Below are positions 58,081 through 64,000 of a DNA stretch of 64,000 nucleotides, piece after piece; positions within the stretch are counted from its first letter, which is position 1; each line of letters begins with the position of its first letter. Both the position numbers and the translations under genes were made by a program. Location of the stretch: positions 36,229,442 to 36,293,441 of the forward strand of contig NC_030851.1 in assembly GCF_000208745.1 (NCBI RefSeq), given 5' to 3'. This stretch comes from Theobroma cacao (Eukaryota > Streptophyta > Magnoliopsida > Malvales > Malvaceae). Below the pieces are notes generated by a model. It was not told the DNA's origin. It made no database searches and saw only the letters and a program-made list of their open reading frames with translations.

Positions 58081-58413
58081 TTTTCTTTCACTCTCTTAAT
58101 GCAAAATTCAAGCAAAACCCACCTCCGAAACCCAACCAAAAACCCACAAAAACAAAGTATTTCGCTTCCTCAAATCCCGTCTTCTCTTCTTCCTTCTCCA
58201 CCAAACATGAAAATGAAAAAGAAGCCAAAGCCACAAACAACAGCTTCCCAACTACAGGAAAATAAAGGCACAGAAAGAGAGTTGTTTTATACAAGATCTT
58301 GACCGTTAAATCTCTTTTTTTTTGGATTAAAATAAAAACCCTTTTTTCTCAAACACAAGTGTGGAAATTACCTGAAATATCCGGTAAGGTAACCGGATAA
58401 GCCAGTAACTCAA

Positions 58414-58501
58414 CACGTGCTTTGAGGCTTTAATTGCCGGACACCACCTGTCGGTGTTGGCAGCACATGTGTACTGTCTTTGGTCTGAGGGATGACACGT
58501 G
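58414..58501. promoter_or_regulatory. G-box pair and MYC-type E-box upstream of the JAZ gene
   Basis: CACGTG occurs at 58414-58419 and 58496-58501, with CACATG at 58464-58469 between them, 334-421 bases above the JAZ start codon. CACGTG and CACATG are the known binding sites of MYC2-type factors, which activate most JAZ genes in a feedback loop. The palindromic sites read the same on either strand. Confidence 0.6.
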
Positions 58502-59141
58502 ACGAAATTTTTGTCTCCTCGTGACTTAACTGTAACAGTGTTGCCGATTTTAATTTCTAAATTATTATTGGTGGCCAATTAATCGGATAACAACTCCGTA
58601 TACTCGCCGCTTTTTTGTTGTTTCTTTTTAATATGAAGGGTGGGGTGCGTGTAAAGAAAAATTGTGGACACCTGTACTGTTTTAGGCTTTCAACACAATC
58701 ACAAATGTTTTGACACGCAGCCTTAGTACGTGTGTGTTTTCTTTGGCAAAAACACCACTGCTCTCTCCATTTCAATTTCTTTTTCATATTTTTTAATGTT
58801 TTAAAATTATATCTTTCCTTTTCTTCAACATCTGAAATTCTTATATTCAAATTTATTTTTAATTTTTTTTATTTTTTATCATCAAAAATAAAAAATATAA
58901 ATTTTACAAAAAAATTTAAAAAATAACATTAAATACATTAAAGTCAAAATTTTTTTAACACTTTGTAAAAATTAAAATGGAATGTATAATTCTGATAAGA
59001 GTAACCTCTACTTTTATAGACATTTTATAATCTCTTTGTAGCTGTTCCATTGTATAATTGCTTTAATTTTAAATTATTCTATAGAAGTTTTTATAAACTT
59101 TAATGTTGACATCTTTGTAAAATGTTGACATCTCTCCATAG

Positions 59142-59360
59142 GTTTTTTTATTTTTGAAATTAGAAAAAAGGAGATTCGAATTTTACCTTTTAACAGTAAA
59201 ATTATGTATCAACTAATTAATCAAATGCTCCAATGCGATATTTTTGTATAGTTTTTATTTTTTTGAAAATTGAAAAAAGAATATTTAAATTTTATTTTTT
59301 AATATAACAATTATGTATTAATTAATAAATTAAATATTTGAGTGCGACATACCTATATAG
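59142..59360. repeat. Imperfect tandem duplication, about 110 bp x 2
   Basis: Copies 59142-59251 and 59252-59360 align from TTTTTATTTTT(TT)GAAA to (G/A)TATAG, sharing ATTATGTAT(C/T)AA(C/T)TAATTAAT(C/A)AA and ATGCGATAT/GTGCGACAT blocks. Intergenic, no coding capacity. Confidence 0.7.
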
Positions 59361-59624
59361 TTGGTTTGTGATACTTGAAAGAAAATATTGTTGGAAAAGG
59401 TTAGCAATTTGTATAACATATTTTCAACGCAGAGCATACTTTCAACGCATCAAAGCATTAGTCTTGAAATGAAGGACTTTCAATTAATAGCATTTAAACC
59501 CTCTCATCTAACAAGTGTGACCAAAATCTATAACATACTTATAAGAAAACTTCAAAAGAGCTTCCTTTTCTAACCACGTGGAGTACATAAAAAAAAAATA
59601 AAAAGAGAAAAAAAAAGAGATAAA

Positions 59625-59661
59625 AAGATGCCCTTGTGCGATGCACGGGCCATAGTCTAGT
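59625..59661 (+). mobile_element. Helitron-like 3' terminus
   Basis: A GC-rich hairpin (GCCCTTGTGC / GCACGGGC with loop GAT, 59630-59650) is followed six bases later by CTAG and a T (59657-59661). Plant Helitrons end in a short hairpin, then CTRR, and insert before T. Sequence of the form GTGCGATGCACGGGC is common at such ends. The matching 5' end (TC...) upstream was not located, so element length is unknown. Confidence 0.55.
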
Positions 59662-59862
59662 TATGGTAAAAAGCAACCCTTTGTTTTGAAGGGTAACGAA
59701 GTAAAATTGTTCATTACAAGTTTGCAACTTAAAGCAAATTAGTGATTACTATTTTAGAAAGTAATAGTTATCATTAAATTTTTTGACCAAATGTCAATTT
59801 TCTCATAACACCAAAGAAGATTAAAATAATATTTAATATTTTGAACTCAAACCAAACACATG

Positions 59863-59866
<4 letters not shown>

Positions 59867-59891
<25 letters not shown>
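59867..59891. repeat. (TA)n microsatellite
   Basis: About 12 TA units followed by TG and further TA. Intergenic. Confidence 0.9.
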
Positions 59892-59899
<8 letters not shown>

Positions 59900-60437
59900 T
59901 ATAAAAGTTATCCAAGATATTTTTTTACTGTGAAAGTGACAATTCTCATCCTACAATTACTCTTATTTATGGTGTTTTTTTTCTTGAATTTAAACTTGTG
60001 GTGCTTATTCAAAATTAAAAATTGTAATTGAAATTTATTTCCAATAGTAATTTGAAAATATAATAAATGATGATATTTTTTTCTTGTCAATTAAAGTATT
60101 ACACGTATTTGTACTTTATATATATTATACATATAGATATGTTGCAAATCTTTTAATTGGTATGCACCATAATTAATTGAAAATTGTAGCTCCTTCATGT
60201 AGTTTTCTAATATTACTGAAGAAATTTATTTCTTAATTATTTCATCAATAAAATCGTACTGTTTTACTAAGCAAACAAATAACTACTATTCGATAATAAT
60301 TTAAACATAAATATTTTTCATGAAAGAAAAATTATTCACATTTTATTTTCGTTAATGCTAAGGAGTGCGGAGGCGGAGCATTGTACAGTACAACAGCGCG
60401 CGTCACTAAGCTGTGACAAAAAGATCATAACAGCTCA

Positions 60438-60561
60438 CACGTGTTATAGTTGTACCACATCCAATAATTGAGCGCCACCCTCATGACCGTTTCTTATTTT
60501 TTTTAACACAAACAATAAATCACGTGCTACTATTCTTTATTGCTCGTTACAGTACCACGTG
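60438..60561. promoter_or_regulatory. Cluster of three G-boxes (CACGTG)
   Basis: CACGTG at 60438-60443, 60521-60526 and 60556-60561, in a locally GC-richer stretch (about 60360-60590) amid AT-rich DNA, which also holds the palindrome TTGTA/TACAA near 60383. It is 2.4 kb above the JAZ start codon and no other gene is nearby in the window. It could be a distal regulatory element of the JAZ gene, part of a promoter of an unrecognised transcript, or chance. Confidence 0.35.
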
Positions 60562-60599
60562 CCTCACCCTCCCCTTCCGTGGTCATGGTGCACCTAATT

Positions 60600-63103
60600 C
60601 TTTTTTTTTTTCCTTTCAAAAAAGATTTCTTTTTTTTTTTAGCTCATATGATTTAACTTTGGAGGTAGGTTAATTTAGATCTTTTACATTCCGAGTCAGT
60701 TTTAGATTTTGACTATTTCGAATTTAAAATTATTTTAAATTTAAATTATTTGAATTTTGAATATTAATATTTTAAAGTGTTATTCGAGTTTATATTGTAT
60801 TTTTAAAATTAAATAAAATTAGATTTTAATATATTATATAATCAAATCAAATTTTATCAACTAATTAAATTCATCATAAATTACAGTTAAGTAACGAGAT
60901 CAATCAAAATTTTAAAATCACTAGTAATTTTATTCATGCAATACATTTTAAGATTTATTATAATTATTCCGTATTATTTTTTTTGATGAGAATGAAATAT
61001 CTAATCTATGATGTATAAAATGTAGTAATTGAGAATTAATTATAATAATATAAAGAATTGTTTTCTTTTTACTCTTTTAAACAAAGAAAAAAGATCTTGT
61101 ATTCAATCCAAACAAATTATATAGAAATTAGACATATAAGAGTAAAGGAAAAGAGATTTTATATTTTTATTATCCTTAAGTTAATTTATTAATAGACTGA
61201 TAGTTTTGCGTTATATTTATTATAGTTTAATCAAATTAGAATTTAAAAAGAAAAAATATACTTAATTGTAGTTGTGAGTTTAGATTGTTTTGATTTTGTT
61301 TTCGATGATTCTATCTTTTAAAGTAATTTTGAACTTGTATTACTTTGAGTTTAGATAAAATTTTGAGTTTAAATTAGAACGTTTGGATTATGGACGTTTT
61401 TATGATCAAATCGGGTTGAGTCAACTTTTGATTTAAGTAAATTAAATAAATCTTTCGAATTCAAATCTATATAATGAAAGATATGGTCCTCTTCATTTAA
61501 TCAAACTCCAATAAAGGTTAGTACCAATTATTTCGATTTTTTAATTTTACACAATCAACTTGTATTAATTGGACACAAAACAATTACATCACTATACATT
61601 TCTCCTATACAATCTAATCTCATAATAGATAATACTACATATGAATATAGATACCGGCAACATGAAAGTAATATATATAGAAATAATCTTTCTCATTTGT
61701 ATATATAAAGAAGTAATCATATTTGTAATCATTTTGCATGCACATATTGGAACATCTGCATGCATCTCACCACATTGACCTTCATTTTGCTGTGATGACA
61801 ATCATTTTTTCTGATTTAATAATGAGAATATTTTTTATTAAAAAATGATAATATATTTATTAATTCCAACAAGCAACCACAGCAAACAGTAATATCCCAT
61901 ATCTCCCTTTCTCCCTTTCAAGTTCAACCATGCTGTGGTCTCTTTCCTCACCACATCACCTCCTCTCTCGTCAGTAGCATAAATCTTCTCACTAGGATTG
62001 GAATACCCGAACCCTCCCCAGGGACCTTTCTGGGGAGCTTCCTCTTTTGAATTATTGCAAAGAAAATACAAATTTATTGAATTAAAAAAGAGAGAAAACA
62101 TTTTTGCCCTAAAAATATATAGCTATGGATAAATATAAACTTTGGGTGGCCCCCTTTTCGGCCGCAATTGATGTCCTATCAAATATTTTCAATGCTCATC
62201 GAAGTCAATTGATTATAAACGTGTGGAAAGGAGTTAAGAGAAAGAAAGAAAGAAGAAGAGTACAGAGCTGAACTGCCAATATGGCAGAAAATAGAAAAGC
62301 GTTCAGGATATAAGACCTTGCTAGAAATGTCAAATGGGTTTCATGTCTGCTAGTTACTTAGGACAAACAAATTAATAAGCTCAGTTAAAACTGTTTGAGA
62401 GGGAGAGGTATTATTACGTAAAAATCATTTACTTGATTTAATTTTGACTCAATTTGCATGTTGGGTTAATAACCCTAACGGAATAGGCATATATCTATAT
62501 GAAATGGTCAGCAGAGAAAGCTATGGCGTGAAGGGGATGAAGCACATTTAAAATAAGAATAAAATAGCACAAGCCTTGGTAGGTTGCTTCGACTATTCTT
62601 TTCTTCCCTGTTTTATATCAATAAACAAAATATTCAAGTCAATTTAAACTACTCCACTACCTACCTTTAAATATAAAAATTGAACCCTTCTCGTTGGAGA
62701 AAAGCAAAATTTTGAAGCAATAATGCAAAGTCATCGTGCTGCTTTTTTCTATTAATTCTTTCAGTATGTTCTATTATGTAACTTTAAAAAAATATTATAT
62801 GCACATGGAAAACTTCATTAAGAGTACATATTTCAAGAAAATGTGCTCATTTTATTATATAAATTTTATTACGGGGCATGTATTATTATTACTGAGATGG
62901 ACAATGCCATGTGCTGAGGCCCCCATAGAAATCTTAAAATATTTTGATTTTTTATAGTAATTTCATTAATTTATTTCTCTTTCTTCTTTCTTGTTGTCCA
63001 CTTCAAGTTGACCAAGCAGTTATCCTATTCTTCCTAACCCCACGTCTCTATTTTATTATTCAGCATGATAAGAATTTATGATAGAGTTGTTTTGTATAGT
63101 ATG

Positions 63104-63149
<46 letters not shown>

Positions 63150-64000
63150 TGGGTGTGAGAATAATAGTCATAATACTAATCTATTAGCACGCATGTGGGT
63201 TTTTTTATTCAACAAGATAGTAATTTGCTTTTGTGAGGTTAGGCAACAAATATAGAAACCAAATATTCCCTATCAGTGTTGATGTGAAGCTGGGCATGTG
63301 TTGTGTTAAATTTACAATTTTTCACTCTTCTTTTGGACTTCCTCCTATGTAAAATGGAAGACTGGTTTAGAGTAATTAACAGTGTTGTTTTGCCCTTAAT
63401 GGGTAGGGATGTTTCCTTTGGAAGGGAAGATTAACTGAAAAGAAAGATGGATTAAGTTCCACTAAGAAAAAATATGCACGTGATAACCATAGAGGAAAAC
63501 AGGTAGACATTTTTTTCAGACCAATCACCCATATGAGTTTATGATTGAAATAAGTTTAATTTGGCACTCGAGTGCTCATTAGATACAATAATTAATACAT
63601 GGATCTTTTATTTGAAGAACTTGATTTTTTTTTAATTTAGGAAAAAAAATATAAACCTTATTTAATAAAAAAATAATTTCTAAATAAAAAAAGGTTTAAT
63701 TTAATGACAAGGTGTGTAGTTGTAAAAAGGAAAGAAATTGAGAGTGAACCTCGGATTGGGAAAGGTCATGACGGATTAAGAACTTCTATCACAACCTTTA
63801 TCTCCCATACTTAATCATAATTTTTGTCTCAGCCTGTTCCTTTGATCTTTTATAATTTTTGTAATATTGTTGCTCTCTTTTCTGACCCACCATTTTCTTT
63901 TGGAGGAGGGTTTTAGTTAATTTATTAACAGTGGGATGATGGAGTGATATCATTAAATTGAAACCCAAAACAAAGCCACTACCCGAATCCAACATGAGAA
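60600..64000. other. AT-rich intergenic DNA, no gene recognised
   Basis: Only short ORFs (under 90 codons) without motifs. Poly-A/poly-T tracts are frequent. It may hold the far promoter of a gene beyond the window edge. Confidence 0.6.
63112..63145. repeat. (TA)n microsatellite, about 17 units
   Basis: Uninterrupted TA repeat in intergenic DNA; the longest microsatellite in the window. Confidence 0.95.

Overview
This window is nuclear DNA of a flowering plant, almost certainly a eudicot. The genes are split by AT-rich GT-AG introns. They encode plant families: PLAC8/PCR, a PLS-class PPR protein, an F-box protein, a GH17-X8 glucanase, MED23 and a JAZ repressor. Intergenic DNA is AT-rich and full of plant-type retrotransposon debris. 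I cannot fix the species; a woody rosid is a guess only.

Layout. A four-exon PLAC8/plant cadmium resistance gene lies at 308-1614 (+). From about 3,060 to 14,830 is a nested transposon block: an old LINE relic on the minus strand, cut by a MULE-like element (3621-5270, 9-bp target duplication) and by a Ty1/copia element on the minus strand (5807-14746, 5-bp target duplication AAGAC). That copia element is itself cut by a younger plus-strand copia element (6503-10263) that has lost its reverse transcriptase. After 3.4 kb of featureless AT-rich DNA come an LC8-type dynein light chain gene (18302-20399, +), an intronless PPR gene (21405-23558, +), an F-box gene with a Cys-rich C-terminus (24542-25902, +), and a GPI-anchor-type glucan endo-1,3-beta-glucosidase gene (27030-31356, -). 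A repeat-rich gap (about 31.6-37.7 kb) holds an inverted pair of 0.45-kb repeats and a TIR element. A second member of the TIR family sits next to the glucanase gene. A 21-exon MED23 gene fills 37769-51357 (+). A seven-exon TIFY6B/JAZ3-like gene lies at 55030-58080 (-). The last 6 kb has no gene, but holds G-box clusters, a Helitron-like 3' end and simple repeats.

The genes are not an operon and share no single pathway. One link can be drawn from family knowledge: MED23 is a Mediator subunit, and JAZ proteins repress MYC transcription factors that act through Mediator (mainly MED25). I see no sequence evidence that their adjacency matters.

All exon structures were assembled by hand from splice sites, frame continuity and family similarity; in every multi-exon gene the exon lengths sum to a whole number of codons. 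I found no clearly new gene system. The most novel material is structural: the foldback array inside the MULE-like element, the TIR family with a GC-rich palindromic core, and the nested copia elements.
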